A DNA stretch of 15,000 nucleotides from Monoplex corrugatus (lineage: Eukaryota; Mollusca; Gastropoda; Littorinimorpha; Ranellidae). Below, in pieces: positions 1 to 7,815 of the stretch (positions are counted from its first letter, which is position 1; each line of letters begins with the position of its first letter). The DNA lies in assembly GCA_030674185.1 (NCBI GenBank), contig JAPXFY010000030.1, forward strand, positions 46,849,402 through 46,864,401. Direction: 5' to 3'. Both the position numbers and the translations under genes were made by a program. A model generated the notes under the pieces. That model saw only the letters and a list, made by a program, of their open reading frames with translations. It did not search any database and was not told the origin of the DNA.

Positions 1-205
1 GTATGTACCTGCACGTGTGTCCATGTGCTTGTGTATGTGTGTGTGTACTTCCGTGTGTGTGTAATTCATGTATATGCGTGTGTCTGTCTGTCTGTGTGCA
101 TTTCTATGAGTTTACATGTCTACATGTGTCACCATGAGCATGTGTATGTGTGCATGCGTGCGTGCATGTGTGCGTGCAGGTGTGTGTGTGTGTGCGCGCG
201 CACTA
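1..205. repeat. TG-rich low-complexity tract
   Basis: Imperfect TG/CA dinucleotide sequence mixed with ATG and TCTG steps, ending in a short TG/CG alternation near 180-200. The alternating purine-pyrimidine run is the sort that can adopt Z-DNA. The open frame across it is Cys/Val-rich and follows from the dinucleotide repeat, so I do not call a gene here. Confidence 0.8.
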
Positions 206-402
206 GACAGCAAGTACAATGAAACTATTGAAAGGTCCTGTTGTGAAAAGGCAGAGATACCTGACACCAAATCTGGAAAATAGAGATTTAGAAAAAAAGG
301 TAGGGGTGGGGGGAGGGCGATATAGGAGTGGGCCTTACTTTCTTACTGTAGGTTTGAGTGTGGTGAAGGGTTGTGCCACCTCCCCCATTCCCCTGTTTGC
401 AG
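206..402 (+). other. Unique sequence upstream of exon 1, ending in a splice acceptor
   Basis: Non-repetitive sequence with a G-rich patch at about 302-318. It ends in a pyrimidine-rich stretch (about 378-400) followed by TTTGCAG, a good 3' splice site with AG at 401-402. If that acceptor is used, the start-codon exon has a 23-nt 5' UTR part and an untranslated exon lies upstream. No TATA box or other core promoter element is clear. Confidence 0.45.
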
Positions 403-425
403 AATGTTTGGCTGTTTATTGAGCC

Positions 426-461
426 ATGGCTGACACAACTCAGTGTCAGTGGTGTGGCGAG
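426..461 (+). CDS. TRIM-like gene, first coding exon (start of RING)
   Basis: The ATG at 426 lies in a strong initiation context (GCCATGG), and an in-frame TGA ends two codons upstream (420-422), which fixes the start. Twelve codons follow: Met-Ala-Asp-Thr-Thr-Gln-Cys-Gln-Trp-Cys-Gly-Glu. Codon phase is 0 at a GAG|GTATAAG donor (GT at 462-463). A Cys-x2-Cys pair a few residues after Met, followed by Gly-Glu, is how many TRIM RING fingers begin; the pair would bind the first zinc ion. The exon probably starts at 403 after an upstream acceptor. Phase 0 agrees with the exons at 2255 and 3269. The exon is very short, so the assignment rests on the combined start context, Cys pair, splice sites and the downstream RING-like exon. 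Confidence 0.5.
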
Positions 462-776
462 GTATAAGCAGAACGCATGTTGATGTGAACAGAAACTTCC
501 TGTTCTAAGCCGAAGGGTGTAGTATTGAGTTCCAGTCAATGTAAATAACATCATTCTGTATAGCTGACTGTCTGTCTGTATGTATGTCTCTCTGTCTCTC
601 TCTCTGTATGTCTATCTGTCTCTTTCTGTCTTTGCCTCTGTCTGTCTGTCGGTCTGTCTATCTGTTTCTTTTGCTTTCTCTACTCTGTCCCTTTGAACAA
701 CTTTACCATTTTACATTTAATGCACTGGAATAATAAACTCTGTCTCTCTCGCTTACCTCCATCTCTCTCTCTTGAA

Positions 777-819
<43 letters not shown>

Positions 820-1126
820 GTCTCTGTCTATCTATTGTGTTAATACATATATCGTCCAACATCAGGCAAATGTGATTCATTTTACATAAACAATTTCAGA
901 GAGTTATCAGAAAGATGTTGGCTATACTACAATGGGATATAAGAGAGAGAGAGAGAGAGAGGACTACAGAGGAAAGTGAAACCAAAACCAGGACATTATT
1001 GAGTCAAGTGGTGATCTTCAGTCTGGTCATCTACCCATCAGGCCACAGGTCACAAGATTGTAGGTTGTTTGTGTGTGAAACACCATACAGTACAGTACTC
1101 ATAATAGAAGGCACTTTGGCTTCGTT
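462..1126. repeat. Intronic CTGT/CT/GA microsatellites
   Basis: After about 100 nt of unique sequence come interrupted CTGT/CTCT repeats (about 562-680), a CT dinucleotide run (781-812, 16 units) followed by CTCTGT steps, and a short GA run (942-960). The rest (about 820-940 and 961-1126) is unique with no convincing exon. The Arg/Glu-rich frames across it come from the CT/GA runs. Confidence 0.75.
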
Positions 1127-1498
1127 GATGACTTCAGGGAATCAGGTCCGATGACCTCAGGCTTGGTTGATGACTTCAGGGAATCAGGTCCGATGACCTC
1201 AGGCTTGGTTGATGACTTCAGGGAATCAGGTCTGATGACCTCAGGCTTCGTTGATGACTTCAGGGAATCAGGTCTGATGACCACAGGCTTGGTTGATGAC
1301 TTCATGGAATCAGGTCTGATGACCTCAGGTTTCGTTGATGACTTCAGGGAATCAGGTCTGATGACCACAGGCTTGGTTGATGACTTCAGGGAATCAGGTC
1401 TGATGACCTCAGGCTTCATTGATGACTTCAGGGAATCAGGTCTGATGACCTCAGGCTTTGTTGATGACTTCAGGGAATCAGGCCTGATGACCACAGGG
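1127..1498. repeat. 42-bp minisatellite, about 8.9 copies
   Basis: The step GATGACTTCAGGGAATCAGG recurs at 1127, 1169, 1211, 1253, 1295, 1337, 1379, 1421 and 1463, exactly 42 bp apart with no length variation. Units differ by a few substitutions (CTCAGG/CACAGG, GGTCCG/GGTCTG, TTGG/TTCG). Because 42 is a multiple of 3, both strands stay open: a 14-residue Asp-Phe-Arg-Glu-Ser-Gly repeat on plus and a Pro-Asp-Ser-Leu-Lys-Ser repeat on minus. No start, splice or homology evidence supports translation. The array ends about 30 bp before dispersed repeat copy A. Confidence 0.92.
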
Positions 1499-1530
1499 AA
1501 CAATCTGCTGACTGCTCGGAAAGATGGCAA

Positions 1531-2001
1531 ACTTGGGATCCCGTTTGGGGCCTATCAAACCTTCCTGAACAGCAAAATGGGCTGAGTGTAGAGCATCATG
1601 CCTGGCCACTTTGGGAGCTTCTGAGACTATAGTAAGGGAGGTGAGCTGGTAGCTACAAGGACTGGTGGCAGGGTGGGCTGGCCGAAAAGAGATGAAGACC
1701 AGAGTGGGGCAAGGAGGGGTCTTCCATCCTCTCTTGGTCCAGAGACTGGACTGGACCTGGTTGGTGCACATTGTGTGGTTATGTCCTGGGGTCTGTCATC
1801 TCCCCACCTTGCCAATTGGTTAGTAAACAAGGTAACTGATGACTGGGTCCAAGTGGGTCATGCAATCATTGACAGCCCCCCCCCCCCCCACCCCCTTTGC
1901 TTGATGAAATGACTATTGATGACGTCATGAGCTTGGGAGATGATTGTCTGGAGAGTGGCAGGGCATTGTTGCTCCGGGTTCAGTTTTCTTTCTTGTTTTG
2001 C
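1531..2001 (+). repeat. Dispersed repeat, copy A (partner of 13342-13829)
   Basis: By eye, this region aligns with the reverse complement of about 13341-13823. Matching blocks, in the same order, include ACTTGGGATCCCGTTT (1531 on), CTGAACAGCAAAATGGGCT, AGAGCATCATGCCTGGCCAC, GTGTGG-TATGTCC-GGGG followed by GTCATCTCC-CACCTTGCCA, CCCTTTGCTTG and AGCTTGGGA. Each copy has one ~50-bp segment the other lacks, and this copy carries an expanded C14-A-C5 run at 1876-1895. I do not recognise the family; there is no clear coding frame, poly-A or terminal inverted repeat. Boundaries are approximate. Confidence 0.75.
1876..1895. repeat. Poly-C tract (C14-A-C5)
   Basis: A homopolymer inside copy A of the dispersed repeat; copy B has only a short CCACCC there. 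The minus strand is G-rich enough for a quadruplex, and the length is likely unstable or hard to sequence accurately. Confidence 0.8.
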
Positions 2002-2254
2002 ATATGGTGTGGAGAAGGTGCTGATGATAATATATGCTGTACGTATATGTACTAGTACCAGGTAATACCTTGCAGGTAACAGTTCTGTTTAAAAAGTCGA
2101 GGACTCAACTCTGATCAATATCCTGAGTTCAGTGTCAGCCAACAACGATAAGAACTTGCCAATTCATACTGCCCATCTTATTTAATGCTGTCATCATTCT
2201 GGTGGTGTCTGCTTAGTGCTTGATAGATCCCGTCCCTCTCCTCCCTATTTCAAG
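2002..2254. other. Unique intronic sequence
   Basis: No repeat family or supported exon seen. It ends in a strong pyrimidine tract (about 2230-2250) leading into the possible acceptor at 2253-2254. Confidence 0.5.
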
Positions 2255-2302
2255 ACTTTGCCAGTGTGTAGGTTTTTATGCACCGGCTCAGGGAGTCTGC
2301 CA
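2255..2302 (+). CDS. Possible short RING exon (low confidence)
   Basis: A long pyrimidine tract ending TTTCAAG is followed by 48 nt (16 codons) and a CCA|GTAATT donor. It reads Thr-Leu-Pro-Val-Cys-Arg-Phe-Leu-Cys-Thr-Gly-Ser-Gly-Ser-Leu-Pro. This resembles the middle of a TRIM RING, where the usual pattern is Thr-Leu-Pro-Cys-x-His-x-Phe-Cys, but the zinc-binding His is absent and the Cys spacing is off. Both ends are phase 0, matching exon 1 and the exon at 3269. If real, the RING would be degenerate. It could also be chance, with the true middle exon missing or unrecognised. Confidence 0.28.
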
Positions 2303-2424
2303 GTAATTGATGAAACTTTGTACAGACCGCCACATGAAATTCTCCAAGTGCAATGTGTGCCTCCTGAACAAACTATAAACTTACTTACACAATGTCCATA
2401 CAGGTGATGGGACACAGTGAAAGT
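2303..2424. other. Short unique intronic sequence
   Basis: No feature seen beyond the frame continuing from 2255 to a TGA near 2406; it grades into the following minisatellite. Confidence 0.4.
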
Positions 2425-3265
2425 GATACAATGTATATTGTGTTGACAGGTGATAGGTAATACAGTATGGTCGTACAACTCACATATTATAAAATGTGTC
2501 TTGATGGTGGGTAACAGTGTACAGTGTATGTACAGATGACAGGTAACACAATGTATAAAGTGTACAGATGACAAGTAACACAATGTATAATGTGTACATG
2601 TGACAGGTAACACATTGTGTTAAGTGTACAGGTAACAAGTAACACAATGTATATTATGTATATGTGACAGGTAACACAATGTATAAAGTGCACAGGTGAT
2701 AAGTAACACAATGTATACTGTGTACATGTGACAGGTAACAATGTATAAATTGTACAGGTAACAAGTAACACAATGTATATTATGTACATGTGGCAGGTAA
2801 CACAATGTATAAAGTGCACAGGTGATAAGTAACACAATGTATAACTGTGTACATGTGACAGGTAACACAATGTATAAAGTGTACAGGTGATAAGTAACAC
2901 AATGTATACTGTGTACATGTGACAGGTAACACAATATATAAAGTGTACAGGTGATAAGTAACACAATGTATAATGTGTACATGTGACAGGTAACACAATA
3001 TATAAAGTGTACAGTTGATAAGTAACACAATGTATAATGTGTACATGTGACAGGTAACACAATATATAAAGTGTACAGGTGATAGGCAACACAATGTATA
3101 ATATATATGACAGGTAACACAATGTAAATTGTGTCCACATGATGGATAATACAATGTTTAATGTGTACAGGTGACAGACACACGATGCATATTGTATATA
3201 GATGACAGGTAACACAATGTACAGTGTATGTAAGGTGACAGGTAACACGATGCATAATGTGTGTG
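2425..3265. repeat. Dimeric ~32-bp minisatellite
   Basis: About 26 half-units of roughly 31-32 bp, each beginning ACAATGTATA. Two types alternate: one with TGTGTACATGTGACAGGTAA and one with AAGTGTACAGGTGATAAGTAA, giving a ~63-bp dimer that is clearest at about 2590-3100. Edge units (2425-2560, 3110-3265) are more diverged. The minus strand is open in all three frames in different parts (Cys/Tyr/Leu/His-rich); this reflects TA/CA composition and shifting unit length, not a gene. The array runs into the acceptor of the exon at 3269. Confidence 0.88.
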
Positions 3266-3268
3266 CAG

Positions 3269-3355
3269 GTAACAGGACAAAGTACAGCTACAGTCACCTG
3301 TCCTACGTTTGGTTGTAAGCATCCTGTCCCACCTGGGGGAGTTGACAATTTTTAT
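3269..3355 (+). CDS. TRIM-like gene, RING C-terminal exon
   Basis: This 87-nt exon has GTGTGCAG before it and a consensus donor TAT|GTGAGT after it. The 29 codons run from Val-Thr-Gly to Asn-Phe-Tyr and include Thr-Cys-Pro-Thr-Phe-Gly-Cys-Lys-His, then Pro-Val-Pro-Pro-Gly-Gly-Val-Asp-Asn-Phe-Tyr. In many TRIM proteins the last RING Cys pair (Cys-Pro-x-Cys) is followed by just such a Val-Pro-Pro-Gly-Gly-Val...Asn-Phe-Tyr segment, so this is the most diagnostic piece of the gene. The Cys pair is spaced x4 rather than x2, which is unusual. Both ends are phase 0, compatible with exon 1 and the exon at 4048. The acceptor lacks a pyrimidine tract because the minisatellite abuts it. The protein would be an intracellular E3 ligase if its RING is intact, which this sequence does not show. 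Confidence 0.6.
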
Positions 3356-3356
3356 G

Positions 3357-3645
3357 TGAGTCTGTCTGTATGTGTCTCTTTGTTTGTCTGTCTGTCTTTG
3401 TGTCTGTGTGTCTCTGTCTCACTGTGTCTGTGTTCCTGTCTCTTTGTTTGTCTGTGTCTCTGTCTCACTGTGTCTGTCTTCCAGTCTGTCTTTTCGTTTT
3501 TTCCATTAGTTTCACTGTGTCTGCCTGTTTCAGTCTTTGTGTCTTCGTGTCTGTCTCGTTCTATCTTTCTTTCTGTTAATTTTCTTGTCTGTCCTTCCAT
3601 CTGTCTGTCTGTCTGTGTATGTCTGTTTACTAACTGTGCACAATT
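3357..3645. repeat. CTGT/TTTG-rich microsatellite
   Basis: Interrupted GTCTGTCT, TTTGTCTG and CTCTGTCTCACTGTG repeats start about five bases after the donor at 3356. The Cys/Val/Ser-rich plus frames and Arg/Glu/Thr-rich minus frames come from the tetranucleotide repeat. Confidence 0.85.
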
Positions 3646-3697
3646 GATTATCTAAGATGGGTGCCAAAAAGCCAGTCGTGCCTACTGTGTCAATAAA

Positions 3698-3851
3698 CAT
3701 GTGTCATGACATGACAACGTCGTGTCGTCAGATTTCAACATAACCACGTATCATGACATGTCAACAACACGTATCATGACATGTCAACAACACGTATCAT
3801 GACATGTCAACAACACGTATCATGACATGTCAACAACACGTATCATGACAT
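3698..3851. repeat. 23-bp minisatellite, about 5 copies plus diverged edge
   Basis: The unit AACAACACGTATCATGACAT plus GTC begins at 3763, 3786, 3809 and 3832 (last copy truncated), with a partial copy at about 3742. Diverged relatives with CATGTGTCATGACA lie at about 3698-3717 and 3865-3900. Units are nearly identical, suggesting recent expansion. Each holds a TCATGA palindrome. Confidence 0.9.
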
Positions 3852-4047
3852 CAACACATCAGCATGAGCATGTGTCATGACAGGTCAACATCATGTCATG
3901 AAATTTCAATTTCAGCATGTGTTGTAACTCTTACTGATATTGATACGTCATTATTAATGTTGACAGTGCATGAAGATCGTTGATCATTTGATCAATTGAT
4001 GTTAACATAACATGTTGATATGTCACAACGTCTGTTGACGTTTTCAG
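3852..4047. other. Unique intronic sequence ending in an acceptor
   Basis: AT-rich sequence with scattered TGTTGA/TCATGA motifs, ending in GACGTTTTCAG (AG at 4046-4047), the acceptor for the next exon. Nothing else seen. Confidence 0.5.
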
Positions 4048-4279
4048 ACTGACGTCTATGCTGATCTTGGAGACAGTACTGACGTGGTCAGTGAGGAAGA
4101 CACGACACAGTCACGTGATAAGCAAGACATGGATGTTGACGGGAAGGAGTTGCAAGTCAAGGCCCATAAACAAATAGCAGTCCTAACTGCAGTGAGCGCC
4201 AATCTTATAAAGGAAACAGAGGAGATCGACCGTCAGAGACAAGTTGTGGAGGAACAGATACAGAGTCGATATGAGGCAG
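4048..4279 (+). CDS. TRIM-like gene, linker and coiled-coil start exon
   Basis: A 232-nt exon between TTTTCAG and a GCAG|GTGGGG donor, open throughout in one frame. The first ~35 residues are acidic (Thr-Asp-Val-Tyr-Ala-Asp-Leu, Ser-Glu-Glu-Asp). From Lys-Glu-Leu-Gln-Val-Lys-Ala-His on it becomes a helix-forming, charged heptad-like stretch (Ile-Ala-Val-Leu-Thr-Ala-Val, Leu-Ile-Lys-Glu-Thr-Glu-Glu-Ile, Gln-Val-Val-Glu-Glu-Gln-Ile). This is the form of the coiled coil in TRIM/RBCC proteins, where it drives dimerisation. No B-box Cys/His pattern is seen before it, so a B-box exon may be absent or missed. It starts in phase 0 and ends in phase 1; the spare G plus GT of the exon at 10938 makes a Gly codon. 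The plus frame runs a few codons past the donor to a TGA. Confidence 0.65.
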
Positions 4280-4309
4280 GTGGGGTTTGGTTTGGATGAT
4301 AAAGTTTAC
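4280..4309. other. Intron start
   Basis: Donor-proximal sequence (GTGGGGTTTGG...) before the triplet repeats begin. The inferred intron, 4280-10937, is about 6.7 kb and mostly tandem repeat. Confidence 0.4.
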
Positions 4310-5090
4310 TGTTGTCGTTGGTAGTGTTGTTACTTGTGCTTTTTCTGTTATTGCTGCTTCTATGGTGTGTGTTGTTATTGTTGTTGTTGTCATCGTTGTT
4401 ATTGTTGTTGTTGTGGTAGTAATGGTGGTGGTGGTGGTGGTGATAGTAGTTGTTGTTGGTTTGTTGTTGTTGTTGATGCTGTTGCAGCTTTTTTAGTAGT
4501 TCATCATCATCATCTTCTTCTTCTTCTTCTTCTTCTTCTTCTTCTTCTTCTTCTTCTTCTTCTTCTTCTTCTTCTTCTTCTTTCTTCTTCTTCTCCTCTT
4601 CCTACTCCTCCTGCTTGTTTTTGATATTGTTCTTTATGTTGCTATTGTCGTTGTTGTCGTTTGTCGTTGCTGCTGCTGTTGTTTCTCATGTTGTTGATTT
4701 TCATAATGATAGCTGTTTGTGTTTTTACCCGTGTTCTATGTACTTCTGTTATTTCCTATGCTGTTGTTTTTGCTGTTGTTGTTTTCTGTTGTTAATCTTG
4801 TTGTGTTATTGCCATTGTTGTTTCTCATGTCATTGTTGTTCTTTTTCATGCTGTTATGGTAGTTGTTGTTTGTATTTCTCATGTTGTTGTTACTTCTATT
4901 ACTTACATGTTGTTGTTATTATTGTTGTTGTTTGTTGTTGTTTCAGTTGTTAGTTCTCGTGCGGTTGTGATTTTTGTCATTGATTTTCATGTTGTTACTA
5001 TTGTTTTTGTTTTTGGTGTTATTGTTTTCTGGATCGTTGTTGTTGTTGTTGTTTCTCAAGTTGTTCTTACTCCTTTTGTTTCCTGCATAG

Positions 5091-5124
<34 letters not shown>

Positions 5125-5135
5125 GATCGTAGAAT
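4310..5135. repeat. TTG/GTT and TTC triplet-repeat region
   Basis: Largely GTT/TTG triplets with interruptions. It includes a short CAT run (about 4501-4512), a near-pure CTT run of about 22 units (4514-4581) and pure GTT runs at about 5036-5054 and 5089-5123. All plus frames give Val/Leu/Cys/Phe homopolymer-like peptides and the minus frame gives poly-Asn, so no gene is called. GAA/TTC tracts of this kind can form triplex DNA. Confidence 0.9.
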
Positions 5136-5360
5136 ATGTTTGTTCCTGAAAAATAGAAAACTAACTGTACTGCTCTTTCGAAAGTACGTTCCTTTGTGAC
5201 AGCATCCTCTGTAGTGTTTGTTGCTGGTAATTGTGTTTGTCTGTGTGTTTGATTATTTGATTTTGTCATGCACAGTGCCCATGTCTGTACATCACTTTAA
5301 GTTATTATAATGTCTGGCATGTTCTGATTCCTTCCACAACTACATGCACTGATATCTCGA
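5136..5360. other. Unique spacer between triplet region and the large array
   Basis: About 225 bp of non-repetitive sequence; no exon, RNA gene or transposon seen. Confidence 0.45.
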
Positions 5361-7500
5361 CATTGTGTGCCATTTCCCTTGTGTCACCGTGTGCATTTAG
5401 CTTTTTGTTTGTCATTTCCCTTGTGTCACCTTGTGCATTTATGTTTGTGTTTGTCATGTCCCTTGTGTCATCTTGTGCATTTAGTTTTTTGTTTGTCATT
5501 TCCCTTGTGTCACCATGTGCATTTATGTTTGTGTTTGTCATGTCCCTTGTGTCACCTTGTGCATTTAGCTCTTTGTTTGTCATTTCCCTTGTGTCACCTT
5601 GTGCATTTATCGTTGTGTTTGTCATGTCCCTTGTGTCACCTTGTGCATTTATGTTTGTGTTTGTCATGTCCCTTGTGTCACTATGTGCATTTATGTTTGT
5701 GTTTGTCATGTCCCTTGTGTCACCTTGTGCATTTATCTCTGTTTGTCATGTCCCTTGTGTCACCGTGTGCATTTATGTTTGTGTTTGTCATGTCCCTTGT
5801 GTCACCTTGTGCATTTATCTTTGTGTTTGTCATGTCCCTTGTGTCACCTTGTGCATTTATCTTTGTGTTTGTCATGTCCCTTGTGTCATCTTGTGCATTT
5901 ATCTTTGTGTTTGTCATGTCCCTTGTGTCACCTTGTGCATTTAACTCTTTGTTTGTCATGTCCCTTGTGTCACCTTGTGCATGTATCTTTGTGTTTGTCA
6001 TGTCCCTTGTGTCACCTTGTGCATTTATCTTTGTGTTTGTCATGTCCCTTGTGTCACCTTGTGCATTTATCTTTGTGTTTGTCATTTCCCTTGTGTCATC
6101 TTGTGCATTTAGCTCTTTGTCATGTCCCTTGTGTCACCTTGTGCATTTAGCTCTTTATTTGTCATGTCCCTTGTGTCACCTTGTGCATTTAACTCTTTGT
6201 CATGTCCCTTGTGTCACCTTGTGCATTTATCTTTGTGTTTGTCATTTCCCTTGTGTCACCTTGTGCATTTAGCTCTTTGTGTTTGTCATTTCCCTTGTGT
6301 CACCGTGTGCATTTAGCTCTTTGTCATGTCCCTTGTGTCACCTTGTGCATTTATCTCTGTTTGTCATGTCCCTTGTGTCACCGTGTGCATTTATGTTTGT
6401 GTTTGTCATGTCCCTTGTGTCACCTTGTGCATTTATCTTTGTGTTTGTCATGTCCCTTGTGTCACCTTGTGCATTTATCTTTTGTGTTTGTCATGTCCCT
6501 TGTGTCATCTTGTGCATTTATCTTTGTGTTTGTCATGTCCCTTGTGTCACCTTGTGCATTTAACTCTTTGTTTGTCATGTCCCTTGTGTCACCTTGTGCA
6601 TGTATCTTTGTGTTTGTCATGTCCCTTGTGTCACCTTGTGCATTTATCTTTGTGTTTGTCATGTCCTTGTGTCACCTTGTGCATTTATCTTTGTGTTTGT
6701 CATGTCCCTTGTGTCATCTTGTGCATTTAGCTCTTTGTCATGTCCCTTGTGTCACTTGTGCATTTAGCTCTTTGTTTGTCATGTCCCTTGTGTCACCTTG
6801 TGCATTTAGCTCTTTGTCATGTCCCTTGTGTCACCTTGTGCATTTATCTTTGTGTTTGTCATTTCCCTTGTGTCACCTTGTGCATTTAGCTCTTTGTGTT
6901 TGTCATTTCCCTTGTGTCACCGTGTGCATTTAGCTCTTTGTTTGTCATGTCCCTTGTGTCACCTTGTGCATTTATGTTTGTGTTTGTCATTTCCCTTGTG
7001 TCACCGTGTGCATTTATCTTTGTGTTTGTCATTTCCCTTGTGTCACCGTGTGCATTTATCTTTGTGTTTGTCATTTCCCTTGTGTCACCTTGTGCATTTA
7101 GCTCTTTGTTTGTCATGTCCCTTGTGTCACCTTGTGCATTTAGCTCTTTGTTTGTCATTTCCCTTGTGTCATCTTGTGCATTTACTTTGTGTTTGTCATT
7201 TCCCTTGTGTCACCTTGTGCATTTAGCTCTTTGTCATGTCCCTTGTGTCACCTTGTGCATTTATGTTTGTGTTTGTCATTTCCCTTGTGTCATCTTGTGC
7301 ATTTATCTTTGTGTTTGTCATTTCCCTTGTGTCACCTTGTGCATTTAGCTCTTTGTTTGTCATGTCCCTTGTGTCACCTTGTGCATTTATGTTTGTGTTT
7401 GTCATTTCCCTTGTGTCATCTTGTGCATTTATCTTTGTGTTTGTCATGTCCCGTGTGTCATCTTGTGCATTTATCTTTGTGTTTGTCATTTCCCGTATGT
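5361..7500. repeat. Large minisatellite, 42-bp units (about 50 copies)
   Basis: The core CCCTTGTGTCACCTTGTGCA recurs about every 42 bp, with variable linkers TTTATCTTTGTGTTTGTCAT, TTTATGTTTGTG..., TTTAGCTCTTTGTTTG... (also 42) and shorter TTTAGCTCTTTGTCAT (38 bp). Other diagnostic variants are ACCGTG, ATCTTG, TTAACTC and GCATGTATC. The 42-bp units leave every strand locally open: a Leu-Val-Ser-Pro-Cys-Ala-Phe repeat on plus and a Met-Thr-Asn-Thr-Lys-Ile-Asn-Ala repeat on minus. The 38-bp units break those frames repeatedly, which argues against coding. It lies in the inferred intron 4280-10937. Confidence 0.93.
5735..6967. repeat. Higher-order duplication, two ~618-bp blocks in tandem
   Basis: Within the 42-bp array the order of rare variants repeats: ATCTCTG at 5735 and 6353, TTAACTC at 5941 and 6560, GCATGTATC at 5980 and 6599, and AGCTCTTTGTGTTTG at 6271 and 6888. 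Offsets are 617-619. Block 1 is about 5735-6352 and block 2 about 6353-6967. Small indels explain the offset drift, such as an extra T near 6480 and a lost C near 6667. Confidence 0.85.
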
Positions 7501-7815
7501 CATCATGTATATTTATCTCTGTGTTTGCCATTTACCTTGTGTCAAATGTATATTCATCTCTGTGTTTGCCATTTGCATTGTGTCAAATTGTATGTATTTA
7601 TTTTTGTGTTTGCCATTTCCTTTGTGTCAAATTGTATGTATTTATTTTTGTGTTTGCCATTTCCTTTGTGTTATCTTGTATGTTTATCTTTTGTGTTTGC
7701 CATTTCCCTAGTAGACTTTCTCATCTTATAGACTTATCTTTGTGTTGCAATTTCCTTGTGTCATCTCGTATATTTGACTTTATGTTTGCTATTTTCTTTG
7801 TGCCATCTTGTGCTC
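7501..7815. repeat. Transitional units between the 42- and 39-bp arrays
   Basis: Diverged units of about 40-46 bp still follow the pattern of T-rich linker, TTTG(T/C)CATTT, CC(C/T)TTGTGTCA. Here GTCATTTCCC becomes GCCATTTCCT and the CCTTGTGCA block becomes AAATTGTATG. The features are intermediate between the two neighbouring arrays, so all three look like one lineage. Confidence 0.8.

Noticed and set aside
302..318. G-quadruplex promoter element
   Set aside because: The G runs (4, 6, 3) do not make four separate G-tracts of three with loops, and no transcription start is visible.
1151..1585. Plus-strand 144-residue repeat protein
   Set aside because: The open frame follows from a 42-bp minisatellite, and the minus strand is equally open.
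2131..2180. Coding similarity of GTGTCAGCCAACAACGATAAG to the coiled-coil repeat at 11421
   Set aside because: Only about 15-20 bases match, with a stop just upstream in frame and no good splice sites; probably chance.
2487..3348. Minus-strand frames of about 240-250 residues, Cys/Tyr/His-rich
   Set aside because: Overlapping open frames in a TA/CA-rich minisatellite; no domain, start or splice evidence.
5363..7731. Many long open frames (up to about 300 residues) on both strands
   Set aside because: They come from 42-bp units being a multiple of three. The 38-bp variants break them, several frames are open at once, and composition simply mirrors the repeat.
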